From a virus, in IMG/VR virus record IMGVR_UViG_3300020383_000007, positions 1 to 64,000 of that record: a stretch of 64,000 nucleotides of DNA; one strand, 5' to 3'. Position 1 is the first letter of the stretch; each line of letters opens with the position of its first letter. The notes beneath the pieces are model-generated. The model searched no databases. It was not told the DNA's origin and was given only the letters and a program-made list of their open reading frames with translations. Below are positions 52,041 through 60,872 of the stretch, one piece after another. A program made the position numbers and the translations under genes.

Positions 52041-52417
52041 TTGAGTTATATACTGTTCAGATTAGTAATGTAAACAATATTGACGATGAGACGATTGAGG
52101 TATTGGATACAACAGTAAAGTCTGGCTACGGTATGTTAGCGCCCACTTGGAATATGGTCTGGGATTTTAAGTCAGGAGAATTAAGCTGGCGGGACTATAC
52201 AAGGCGTTACTTAGAGATGATGCGCGAGTCATTAAGTGCGAATCGTCCGTTGTGGTCTAAGTTGTTTTCGAATAACACCAGTGGCAATAGGAAAATAGCA
52301 CTTGCTTGTTATTGTAAACCTAACGCTTGTTGTCATCGTTATCTGTTAAGGGACTTTATCATTGACTGGAAAAGTTCGGAAGGTGAGGAGATTCTAGATA
52401 TGGGTGAATTGCTATAA
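52037..52417 (+). CDS. Hypothetical protein with CYCKPNACCHR motif
   Basis: This 126-residue protein has LACYCKPNACCHRYLLRDFI near residue 93. Similar C-x-C-x(4-6)-C-H-x(2)-L sequences end small phage and bacterial proteins related to DUF488/DUF4326, where the Cys and His probably form a metal or catalytic site. The family assignment is tentative. AAGGA precedes the ATG, which overlaps the previous gene. Confidence 0.6.
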   Translation: MIELYTVQISNVNNIDDETIEVLDTTVKSGYGMLAPTWNMVWDFKSGELSWRDYTRRYLEMMRESLSANRPLWSKLFSNNTSGNRKIALACYCKPNACCHRYLLRDFIIDWKSSEGEEILDMGELL

Positions 52418-52419
52418 TC

Positions 52420-52449
52420 AAAAAAAAAAGAGGGAGGTGTTACCCTCCC
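52420..52449 (-). terminator. Terminator for the tail tube/sheath operon
   Basis: GGGAGG pairs with CCTCCC at 52432-52449. On the minus strand the stem is followed by CTCTTTTTTTTTT. Confidence 0.7.
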
Positions 52450-52508
52450 CCAAATCAGTCAGACACTCGCCAGGGATCGAGTGCCTATACCATTAAGGCG
52501 GATAAAGA

Positions 52509-52537
52509 GGGAGGCCGAAGCCTCCCCTTTATTTTTT
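52509..52537 (+). terminator. Terminator for the 51456-52417 unit
   Basis: GGGAGGC pairs with GCCTCCC around CGAA, followed by TTTATTTTTTG at 52528-52538. The plus and minus terminators lie beyond each other's genes, so the transcripts overlap. A CACTCG/CGAGTG hairpin at 52464-52483 lies between. Confidence 0.8.
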
Positions 52538-52540
52538 GTC

Positions 52541-53416
52541 TTACTGACCTGTTCCAACGCCAGACTCGCTCGCACGCTGGATACTTTCACGGTAACCATT
52601 GTTTTGAGCGCGGATGTCTGCTTGAATCTGATCAACGAATGCTGGGCGCTGATGCGGTCCGGCATTGATATAGTTGATTTCATCAAGACGTGCTTGGGCA
52701 AAGTCCATAACACCACGCGATTGAACTGGGATACCAGTAAACTCGATTGACAACTCCGGTACTTCTTGACCAGTAGTTAAGTCACGAGTAGACTCGATGA
52801 TACCAGAACTCAGAGGGAACATGTTAGTTACCATCCAAGCGTGGACAACTTTACGACGCAACGGATCTGGTTCGATGTACAACGTAGTGAAGCTGTACAT
52901 GTCTGCCAACTGATCGTCGATAGCATCAGGGTTGATCGTCATGATACCCGGTTGCTTAGTCGTTGGATCAGCAATCAAGTTGCGGATGAAGTAAGACCAG
53001 AAGGTACTGATCGCTGCACCGTAACGCTCGTCGTAAGCGTGAGTCGGTGTGATCTGTTCTTCCGTCACATTGTTAGGGTCACGTTGCATGTGGCCTGCAC
53101 CACCAATTTGACGTTCACCTGCTTCAACCGTCAAACCACGAGAGATGCCCGTGATGTTCTTCGATTGAGTTTCAATAAGAGACTTCAGAGTAGCTACCAA
53201 TTGATCAGAATCCGGTAACCCAGAGAAACCACGAGGAGCCTCAACAAGTAATGGGATAAGATTCTGTGGTACGTAACCTGTGTTAGAAACGTACGTATCA
53301 ATATCAGGCTGGTAGCCATACTGACCGTCTACGGCAAGGTTGACTTGGGGAGCGAGATTCTCGCGTCCCCGTGTATGACCTACGCCGCGTTTGAAAATGT
53401 CTTTAGTTCTGCTCAT
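52541..53416 (-). CDS. Probable tail tube protein
   Basis: This 291-residue protein follows the sheath gene by 25 bases on the same strand, the standard sheath-tube order in myoviruses. phiKZ gp30 is the remembered equivalent. The sequence is beta-rich with PLLVEAPRGF near residue 55 and a compact alpha/beta core. Residues about 200-235 (PLSSGIIESTRDL, then ELSIEFTGIPVQS) look like strand-rich tube packing. GGAG precedes the ATG. The tube forms the inner channel through which DNA passes. Assignment rests on order and size. Confidence 0.65.
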   Translation of the reverse strand: MSRTKDIFKRGVGHTRGRENLAPQVNLAVDGQYGYQPDIDTYVSNTGYVPQNLIPLLVEAPRGFSGLPDSDQLVATLKSLIETQSKNITGISRGLTVEAGERQIGGAGHMQRDPNNVTEEQITPTHAYDERYGAAISTFWSYFIRNLIADPTTKQPGIMTINPDAIDDQLADMYSFTTLYIEPDPLRRKVVHAWMVTNMFPLSSGIIESTRDLTTGQEVPELSIEFTGIPVQSRGVMDFAQARLDEINYINAGPHQRPAFVDQIQADIRAQNNGYRESIQRASESGVGTGQ

Positions 53417-53441
53417 ATTTCAACGCTCCGTAATCGGTGTA

Positions 53442-55499
53442 TTAACCAGCGAAATCGGCACGACGACGCGCGACGATTGTGTACGATCCAACACTACGCA
53501 TGTTGTTCATGTATAGCTCGATGGTCGTAGACCATGCATAACCCAGCTCTTCATCGATGTCAGTGAATTCTGTGCGAGGCACAACAATCACACGATCATC
53601 AAAACGACCTTGGGTCATGTCAGCGATGAGGTCATCACTGCGCTCAATGAACTGATCGGCAGTAAGTTTACTGTTACCAGTAAGCTGACGCCATGCGCGC
53701 TCTGCAACTTTCTCAACTTCAGCAACAATGAACATGTTGATAGCTGAGTTCAACGTTGAAGTTGAATCATCATAAACAGTTTGAATTGCTGGGAAGAACA
53801 AGCTGCGACGATCGAAGTTCTGTACCCAAACCAGACCAGCGTCCCAATCATTGTCGTAGACGTTTTGTGGTTTGTAGGTAGCGTTGACGTTCTTGAACAT
53901 GTCAACTTGGTTGTATGGTGCAGTATCGAAACCACGATCGGCTTTCCAGATACCATCACCAGCACCCATGAAGCTCGAACACATATCTGCAAACTGGATA
54001 GTCAACGGCAATAGACCTTTGTAAGGGCTACGCAGTAATTCACCAGAGTGACCGATAACAACGGCACGACAGACAGATGTACCATAAACTTCTGACTCAG
54101 GGAAAGCACGAGCAGCTGCACGTAACGTGGTAGCCATTGCACTTTCTTGCTCGGCAGTGTTCTGCGGTAGCAATACATCTTGTGTAGACAAGATGGTCAC
54201 GACGTCTTTCCGGCGAGACATTGGGATAAGCATTGCTTTCTTAGTATCCAAGTCAAAACCAGTGTCGTAGAATACGCTGTGTGGGTACATCGCTGTATCC
54301 AACAGTGGGAATTCACCGTCACCATATTGCTCACATTCGTTCTTAACTAACTTGTTAAGGTTTTCGAATGAGATGGTACCATCAGAACCGCCAGCGGCAT
54401 AATGGTTGGTGTTTGGTGTAAATACTGCACCGCCACCTGCTACGCCTTCAAGTTTCAGCGTATGGTAAGCATTACCTTCCAGATCTTCACCACCAACGAA
54501 GTTAAATAGATATTTAGCTTCTTCAGGGTCAGTAGGCCAATCCGGTTGTTGTGGCTGCTCGGCAGTGTACAGCATTTCTAAAACAGTATCGATATCGTCT
54601 TGGTAGACGTGCAGTCCATTGAATGGACCATACTGTTTAGGCAATACATCCAGGTCACGGTAAGCATCCAACAGGATGTCGCCAGCATAAAGCTCTGCAT
54701 CGAAGTTCTTATCGATACTACCTGGTTTCAATGAGAACTCAACCGTTTGAGAACCGCGTTTGGTCTCAATGATGTTTGGTTGAGAACGGGCGTCTGGACG
54801 CTCGATCATCTGCATACGGAATAAGAATGCAGATTGGTCAACGATGGCTGACTCGTTAGCAACCTGAGAAGAACTCAGTGTTGGAGCAAACATACGCAGA
54901 CCTTTCAGGTTGCCGTGTGCACCAAAATCGCTAACTTGTAAATCCATGATTGGATATACAGTAGACTGCTCGTCGTTGGCATTTAACATTTCACCGGCTT
55001 GCGCTTGCGCATTGCCGATTTCGCCAGTCTCAGAATGAGTAACCAACCAACGCGCGCGATTACCGGCGACAGTATCACCAGTTTCGATTGGTTTGCCGTC
55101 AACGTCTAATGCGACGCTACCGTCTGGGTTACGCTGATAAACTGGAACCTGATCAGATACAACTTCAAGAGACAAACGAATCGTCGCTGGAGCATTTGCA
55201 TCTTCAGGCTTAAGACGCTGAACCATCATCGCGTTGCCGTTGCCATTTAAGACACTAGCCAACACAGTCTGATGCGTTGCGTACTTACTGCGCAAGTCGA
55301 AGGACTTCGAACCATACATGCGCTGAGCTGAAGAGCCAGACACGATTTGAGGTTCTAATGGTCCTTTTTCTGTGAATAGGAATACATGAGGTAAATGCGT
55401 GGGGATTTGCTCGGGGATAACTGGAAGGTTACCACCGGACTCATCACGCACCCCTTTTAAGATCGCCTTTGGGGCGGCTTTTAACTTGTTGGTGCTCAT
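53442..55499 (-). CDS. Tail sheath protein
   Basis: AAAGGAGG seven bases before the ATG at 55499 fixes the start, giving 685 residues beginning MSTNKLK; an 18-codon upstream extension is unlikely. The size matches phiKZ gp29, recalled as about 695 residues. The N-terminal third has a THLPHVFLFTEKGPLEP segment typical of sheath domain starts. The C-terminal region holds GLVWVQNFDRRSLFFPAIQTVYDD and later AWSTTIELYMNNMRSV, like the conserved sheath core that contracts. It heads a two-gene operon with the tube. Confidence 0.82.
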   Translation of the reverse strand: MSTNKLKAAPKAILKGVRDESGGNLPVIPEQIPTHLPHVFLFTEKGPLEPQIVSGSSAQRMYGSKSFDLRSKYATHQTVLASVLNGNGNAMMVQRLKPEDANAPATIRLSLEVVSDQVPVYQRNPDGSVALDVDGKPIETGDTVAGNRARWLVTHSETGEIGNAQAQAGEMLNANDEQSTVYPIMDLQVSDFGAHGNLKGLRMFAPTLSSSQVANESAIVDQSAFLFRMQMIERPDARSQPNIIETKRGSQTVEFSLKPGSIDKNFDAELYAGDILLDAYRDLDVLPKQYGPFNGLHVYQDDIDTVLEMLYTAEQPQQPDWPTDPEEAKYLFNFVGGEDLEGNAYHTLKLEGVAGGGAVFTPNTNHYAAGGSDGTISFENLNKLVKNECEQYGDGEFPLLDTAMYPHSVFYDTGFDLDTKKAMLIPMSRRKDVVTILSTQDVLLPQNTAEQESAMATTLRAAARAFPESEVYGTSVCRAVVIGHSGELLRSPYKGLLPLTIQFADMCSSFMGAGDGIWKADRGFDTAPYNQVDMFKNVNATYKPQNVYDNDWDAGLVWVQNFDRRSLFFPAIQTVYDDSTSTLNSAINMFIVAEVEKVAERAWRQLTGNSKLTADQFIERSDDLIADMTQGRFDDRVIVVPRTEFTDIDEELGYAWSTTIELYMNNMRSVGSYTIVARRRADFAG

Positions 55500-55530
55500 T
55501 AAGAGCCCTCCTTTGTCTAATCTGGACCAG

Positions 55531-55569
55531 ATTCTATGGATAATGTTGATCATACATCATCATAGAATT
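55531..55569. promoter_or_regulatory. Divergent TATG promoters between sheath and structural genes
   Basis: AATTCTATGA occurs on the minus strand at 55569-55560, 61 bases before the sheath ATG, the third exact copy in the window. ATTCTATGGA occurs on the plus strand at 55531-55540, 95 bases before the ATG at 55635. Confidence 0.5.
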
Positions 55570-55634
55570 AACGCTATATTGATGGTAATGTGATTTTTTA
55601 CACAACCTTCTAATAGGACGGAGTAACAAAAACT

Positions 55635-56534
55635 ATGTTTACCACACCTTACCAGACTACGGTTTGCCGATCACATAAAGTGGACGACATCGTAAAAGAA
55701 TTAAAAGAACGGATTATCGCGCATACGTTGCACAGTACCAATCCCTACATTCTATTTGTAACACAGCAGGATACCGAAGTAAAACCCTTCGTACATCCCA
55801 TGCTCATAGAGATGGACAGGGACGAGCGGTACATTGTATCCGACCTTCGTCCAGTAAGCCGCATTAATTCAAATGGAGAGATCGTCCAGACGAGTGATTT
55901 CCAATACATGAACTACCGTTGTGTTCTGATGAAAGAAGCATGGATTGATGGTAATGTAGAAGATCTATTGAACTTGGGTGATTACCAAATAAAAGTATTC
56001 AGTAAGTTGATGGCTGAGAACTTAGGTCGCCGGATGAACCTTAAGATTGAAACACAGCTTCGCATCCAAGTTCTATCTTGCTTCTACTACTTATCTTTGT
56101 TTGAAGAGCAAGACGATTATGATTACAACGATGAAGACCAGTTGATGCGTCGTGCTAAACGTTGTAGTCGAATTTCTGGTTTGCCGATTCAAGACGTGTT
56201 AGAGATCATTGATTCTCTTCCAAATATCGGAACAATGAATATGTTCACTGAAGCATTGCGTGAACGCACTCAAAGTGTTCGACTTGAAAAGTTATCTGCG
56301 GGTGTGATCTACACCATGTTAGGTGGTGTATGGTTTGGCAATAATGCATCTGAGCAGGTAGCTGTAGCACTTGAACATCCGCCGACGTGGTGCGCCATGT
56401 TGTATATGGCTACTGTAAATCGTGGTTATCGTAAAACCATCTTGGGACAACTGACACAACAAATGAATAAACGAAGTGACTTAGGTGACACATTTATTCG
56501 CAACTTCGGTGCGTTGACTCGAGACTACTCCTAA
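55635..56534 (+). CDS. Virion structural protein
   Basis: This unrecognised 299-residue protein has GGAG before its ATG. The N-terminal half is mixed; the C-terminal half is helical. It leads a plus-strand run of structural genes ending in the terminase, matching my memory of phiKZ genes 28-25 next to sheath and tube. A tail or neck role is likely. Confidence 0.6.
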   Translation: MFTTPYQTTVCRSHKVDDIVKELKERIIAHTLHSTNPYILFVTQQDTEVKPFVHPMLIEMDRDERYIVSDLRPVSRINSNGEIVQTSDFQYMNYRCVLMKEAWIDGNVEDLLNLGDYQIKVFSKLMAENLGRRMNLKIETQLRIQVLSCFYYLSLFEEQDDYDYNDEDQLMRRAKRCSRISGLPIQDVLEIIDSLPNIGTMNMFTEALRERTQSVRLEKLSAGVIYTMLGGVWFGNNASEQVAVALEHPPTWCAMLYMATVNRGYRKTILGQLTQQMNKRSDLGDTFIRNFGALTRDYS

Positions 56535-56543
56535 GGAGTACCC

Positions 56544-59105
56544 ATGTTAGAATATTTAATTGATCATGCGAGGGACAATATCTGGTGCTCACCAGATCAA
56601 GATTATCAGTCCATCGTAGCACCTCACCGACTTAGCGGTCGGTTTGGTGCGCTCGACTATCAAGTGGTCATGTGGGATAAAGTCTATCTACCAACTTGGG
56701 ATGAACGTTATCACGTTTTCCAAATTGGACACATCCACCCCAAATTGTTGGGTATGTTAACCATTAGCGATAAATGGCAGAAGCTGACAGACTTGATCAA
56801 CGATTCAGATCTAACGGCTGAAGTCTATTTTGAAGATGGCGTTCAAGTACCTCGTTGTGAGTGTTGGTTGCGTTATGGCCGCCATCGCAATCTTATCATG
56901 GCTGTAAAAGACCATGTCCGCATCCCTAAGATCAAAACTGAAGCACCCTACATTCGAGTTTATACCAATGCATATTACAAATCGGATCGCTTCGATGGAG
57001 TACCTGCTACAACTACAACGCAGGGTCGTGTTGTATCCACGTCAGATGAGATACTTGCGTTCCAACGTAAGTTCCACGACGCTCTTCAGTTAGAAGGTGC
57101 GGCTTTAGCGTTTTGTAATGGTCGACTGGTTAACGACTTAAGTCCTTTTAATGTACGAAATGGCGACTATGTTGAATTCGTACAAGACAATTCGGTCTAC
57201 CGGACGGTTGACTTTAAAGTATCTGATCTACAATCGTTTGAAAGTGAGTTAGATAACAAACGTAAGTTCTTACTGAGTTATCCTGAATTTGGAAACGATA
57301 CGATCGACTTTGAAGATGATATCGATTTGTATATCTATAAACCAGGTGAGCAGGGTCGATATTGGGGTGTTTATTATCATAACAACCAAAAAGATGCAAT
57401 CCGCATGCTAACACATAAGGACTATTCTGTTCCTGTGTCTTACGTACAAGGTTATGCTAACGATAATGGTTGGGGCGACATAAACGATCTAGTCATTCGG
57501 ATGTATGTTCGTAAATCTGGATTTAAACGCCAGTTGGTTCAAGAAGCTAACCGCATCTTTGAGCTATATCGCTTGAGTCACGATAAAGTGAAACAAGCGA
57601 TGTTGGGCATTGACTCCACAGTACCTAATTGGAGAGCTGAACACCTCGAGCAATCACCTTACGTTAAGATCATGCGTTCGATTTCATCCGACCTTGATCC
57701 TATCATGGTTCAAAAGACCTTCGGCTACAATGCAATGTCTCGCCTACTAGGTGATACACCAACCGAAGTTCAGTTTGAAGAGAACTGGCCTTATGTGGAA
57801 CTGCCACCGGGTTTGTACGTCGACTCAACTGCATACGAGTATGATGAAGATGGTTTATTGTTAGGTTTCTACCACCATCAAAATGGCGTTACGTATCGTT
57901 GTAATAACAAGGCGGCGAGAACCGTGGAGATGTTGGGCGGTATTGGCGACTCTTCTTTGGATGTAGAATTCCATAAAAGTGAGTTAACCATTGATCCTAC
58001 CTACGACTACCGCGTTTACCTTTGTACGTTATTGGGTAATCAGCCTGCTTGGGATTGGGTGGATATATCGAATACGAACATCGTCTCTATTATCAACGAC
58101 GAGATGTCACTCAACATCAATCCGTTAGTTGACTACTCCGCTATTGTAAGTAACAAGAAGTTCCTTTCTTACGAAATGCAATTGGAACCAGTCAACGGTG
58201 TGATGATATTTAGCGTCAACGTCGATGAAGAACACTTCGGTGTTAATGAGAAGATGGTATCGACCATACCACCACGTCGAATCGATCTGTGGATGAATAA
58301 ACACCCGTTGATTGAAGGGCTTGATTTCCACGTAAAATGGCCTGAAGTCGTCATCTGTAATAAGCAATATCACGACGAATCTAAAGCCAAACAAGACATC
58401 GTAGTTCGCTGTACAGGTTTCTGCAATGAAGACCTAACTTTAGATAATCAAAGAGAGTTTGGTTTTGTTGAACACGGTTACTTAAGTGCGGATCGCCGCT
58501 ATGATGTTCGAGACGATAAAGTATTGTCTTGTATTGTTGGTGGTAAGCTAGTTCATCGTGATAACTTGGAGTTTGCAGAAGACAACTTAGGTGTGAGTAT
58601 TCCGGGGATTGATAATGGTACACCATATTCAGTTCGTGAGAATATCGTGCCGATGCGTGGGGAGATGATGGATGACACGTATGTCATGCGTGAACGGTCT
58701 ATGGAAGTGGATACAATCATCAGTGACTACATGACGGTCAAATATCCAGAACCAGAAATCCCTGAAGTAAACGCCATCCCTCAGCGGTATCGTTTGTACA
58801 GTCCGTTTCTATCGCGGTTGATTAATAACTTACTGGAGGGTCACATCGACAATGAACCATTGAAGGAGCACTTTTCAAACTCCGATATGGTTGACATGGT
58901 CAAAGAGTATGAGTACTTGTTAGAATTTGATCCTGCACATTTAGGCTACAATGAAGATTATGTAACGGTACATCCACACCGTTATACTGGTAAGATTCAG
59001 CTTGATGTCTACCAGAATAATTTCATCCGCAGAATCATTCAGTATTACTTTGACGATAAGATTGATGCAAGTCGCTTCATCGAAGTGACCTTACCGATAA
59101 ATTAA
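56544..59105 (+). CDS. Large virion structural protein
   Basis: This 853-residue protein is unrecognised but reads as a virion protein: beta-rich, many Tyr, Asp and Asn, no signal or membrane segment. AAGGAG precedes the ATG, 10 bases after the previous gene. It lies between other structural genes. A baseplate or tail-collar role is possible. Confidence 0.65.
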   Translation: MLEYLIDHARDNIWCSPDQDYQSIVAPHRLSGRFGALDYQVVMWDKVYLPTWDERYHVFQIGHIHPKLLGMLTISDKWQKLTDLINDSDLTAEVYFEDGVQVPRCECWLRYGRHRNLIMAVKDHVRIPKIKTEAPYIRVYTNAYYKSDRFDGVPATTTTQGRVVSTSDEILAFQRKFHDALQLEGAALAFCNGRLVNDLSPFNVRNGDYVEFVQDNSVYRTVDFKVSDLQSFESELDNKRKFLLSYPEFGNDTIDFEDDIDLYIYKPGEQGRYWGVYYHNNQKDAIRMLTHKDYSVPVSYVQGYANDNGWGDINDLVIRMYVRKSGFKRQLVQEANRIFELYRLSHDKVKQAMLGIDSTVPNWRAEHLEQSPYVKIMRSISSDLDPIMVQKTFGYNAMSRLLGDTPTEVQFEENWPYVELPPGLYVDSTAYEYDEDGLLLGFYHHQNGVTYRCNNKAARTVEMLGGIGDSSLDVEFHKSELTIDPTYDYRVYLCTLLGNQPAWDWVDISNTNIVSIINDEMSLNINPLVDYSAIVSNKKFLSYEMQLEPVNGVMIFSVNVDEEHFGVNEKMVSTIPPRRIDLWMNKHPLIEGLDFHVKWPEVVICNKQYHDESKAKQDIVVRCTGFCNEDLTLDNQREFGFVEHGYLSADRRYDVRDDKVLSCIVGGKLVHRDNLEFAEDNLGVSIPGIDNGTPYSVRENIVPMRGEMMDDTYVMRERSMEVDTIISDYMTVKYPEPEIPEVNAIPQRYRLYSPFLSRLINNLLEGHIDNEPLKEHFSNSDMVDMVKEYEYLLEFDPAHLGYNEDYVTVHPHRYTGKIQLDVYQNNFIRRIIQYYFDDKIDASRFIEVTLPIN

Positions 59106-59117
59106 TGGAGTCACCAA

Positions 59118-60785
59118 ATGGCTAACAGTAATGTTGTACCAATCGTAGATCCGGATCGCGGATTTAAGATGTGGCACATAGATGAAATCTTCACAGGTCA
59201 GGCCGGTATGACTGAAGATGATAAGCGCTACGTCCCGAATGAACGGGACTTAGTCTTTTCAGCTACCGAAGGTTTCTTCGTAGTCGAAGAAGTCGACTAC
59301 ACCACCGGATTAAGTGTATTGAAGCCTTGGGATGAGGTACGTGAAACAGGGTTTGGTGAAAACGATCGTGATCTTTTATTAGGTCAAGGACCGGGTAAGA
59401 TATCTGAGTCCTATCGCGTGTATCTCGATACATCTGTTACACCACATACTTTAGCATTCGATGCCCGTCTCAAGGTCTACGGTACCACAACGAAATACGT
59501 TAAAGTGTTTAAAGGTACCCGCATTGAAAATGGTGATGTCATATCCCGTCAGTATGACCAGAACGGTTCTCTGTTAGGTGAAGACATTCCACTTGAGATG
59601 GCTCGTACTGAGGACGCTAGCAATTTAGCGATTAAAGCACCTCAGGTTGGATACAGCGCTAAAGCGATGGAAGATGGTGAAATCGTAACGGCTGTATTCT
59701 ACGATGATGCAGGCGATGTTGTATCGATCTCACATCTGCTTGTGAAGAATACTTCTTTCATTCGCACGATGAATGAATCGACGAAGTATATCACAAGTAT
59801 CGAAATCGAGTCTCCGTTCTTGTCTAAGTCTGACAACCGTGTATTGGAATGTCCTATCAATATCCCAATCGAAGCTATTGCTCGTATGGGTATTGTTAAG
59901 TACAGCAACGGTGAAGAAGCGCGCATGCCGATCGATGGTACTAAATTCGATCTGTACGGCCTCAGACGCTTCGTTTCCACCATACTGGGACAACGACAGC
60001 CAATTACGCTTACATACCGCCTGTCGCCTAATGAGGTGGCGTACGGGTCAGTTCCAGGTGCCACTAATCACATCACCGAAGATTATCTGGCAACAACGAC
60101 TAAAGTTGATGGTGCATACAGCGTTAAGTTGTTTAGCTACCCTACTTGGGTTGATGAAACGAGCGGTTATCGTTTAGAGCACTTCTTGTACAACTTGGAA
60201 CGCGATGAAGTCTTCAACGTAACTCAGTATGTAGAGCTAGCTGCTAACTCAAAAGCATTCGAACCAAAAGAATACGGTGTAGCGCAAGATATCACATTTG
60301 CGGTTGACCTTTCTAAAGTATCGAATCGCTTTAAGAACTATCGCCACCTTCAAACGACGCGTATCGTTCTACGTCGTCCTGGTTTAGATACCAATACGAC
60401 CAACTGGACTGTACAGTTTGATCGGGGCGAGGAAGCTTATGGTGAAGGCCTCAAGGCAGAACTTGAATTCGTTAACTCAAACTTATGGAACCTGAGAGTC
60501 GATAATGACTTTGGTTCTATGGAACATTGGTTGCGTGAAGTGTATGAGAAAACCTTACCGCTTTACGATAAAACGTCTGAAGACAAACCACCGACACCGA
60601 CTCACTTCCGTCTGATTGCAGGCAACTACTCTAACGAGTGGCCTGTCAGTATGTGGAATGAAGTATTTACCTTGAATACGATTCAAGAAGCAGGTGAAAA
60701 CGTTTACTTGCAATTCTTCCGTCGCACATCGCAGACTGATTTAGAGTTGAGTACGGCTGGTTTAATCATCCGTCAAATCAACTAA
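59118..60785 (+). CDS. Virion structural protein
   Basis: This unrecognised 555-residue protein has GGAG before its ATG, 13 bases after the previous gene. The sequence is beta-rich with alternating hydrophobics and ends with LSTAGLIIRQIN, like an interlocking terminal strand. It closes the structural operon at a terminator. From memory, phiKZ has a comparable gene 26. Confidence 0.65.
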   Translation: MANSNVVPIVDPDRGFKMWHIDEIFTGQAGMTEDDKRYVPNERDLVFSATEGFFVVEEVDYTTGLSVLKPWDEVRETGFGENDRDLLLGQGPGKISESYRVYLDTSVTPHTLAFDARLKVYGTTTKYVKVFKGTRIENGDVISRQYDQNGSLLGEDIPLEMARTEDASNLAIKAPQVGYSAKAMEDGEIVTAVFYDDAGDVVSISHLLVKNTSFIRTMNESTKYITSIEIESPFLSKSDNRVLECPINIPIEAIARMGIVKYSNGEEARMPIDGTKFDLYGLRRFVSTILGQRQPITLTYRLSPNEVAYGSVPGATNHITEDYLATTTKVDGAYSVKLFSYPTWVDETSGYRLEHFLYNLERDEVFNVTQYVELAANSKAFEPKEYGVAQDITFAVDLSKVSNRFKNYRHLQTTRIVLRRPGLDTNTTNWTVQFDRGEEAYGEGLKAELEFVNSNLWNLRVDNDFGSMEHWLREVYEKTLPLYDKTSEDKPPTPTHFRLIAGNYSNEWPVSMWNEVFTLNTIQEAGENVYLQFFRRTSQTDLELSTAGLIIRQIN

Positions 60786-60796
60786 GACTAATAATG

Positions 60797-60824
60797 GGAG
60801 GGCAGTAGCCCTCCTTTATTTTTT
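60797..60824 (+). terminator. Terminator before the terminase gene
   Basis: GGAGGGC pairs with GCCCTCC around AGTA, followed by TTTATTTTTTG at 60815-60825. Confidence 0.82.
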
Positions 60825-60829
60825 GAAAT

Positions 60830-60838
60830 GGTATGATT
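60830..60838 (+). promoter_or_regulatory. TATG-type promoter candidate before terminase
   Basis: GGTATGATT (TATG at 60832-60835) lies 38 bases before the terminase ATG, directly after the terminator. It shares TATGA with other putative late sites. Confidence 0.35.
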
Positions 60839-60872
60839 CTTAGAAGAATAACGCATTTAAAGGTATTAGAAA

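Noticed and set aside
52451-52500. Possible tRNA-like or small RNA structure between convergent terminators
   Set aside because: A CACTCG/CGAGTG hairpin exists, but no acceptor stem, anticodon arm or T-arm consensus can be assembled.
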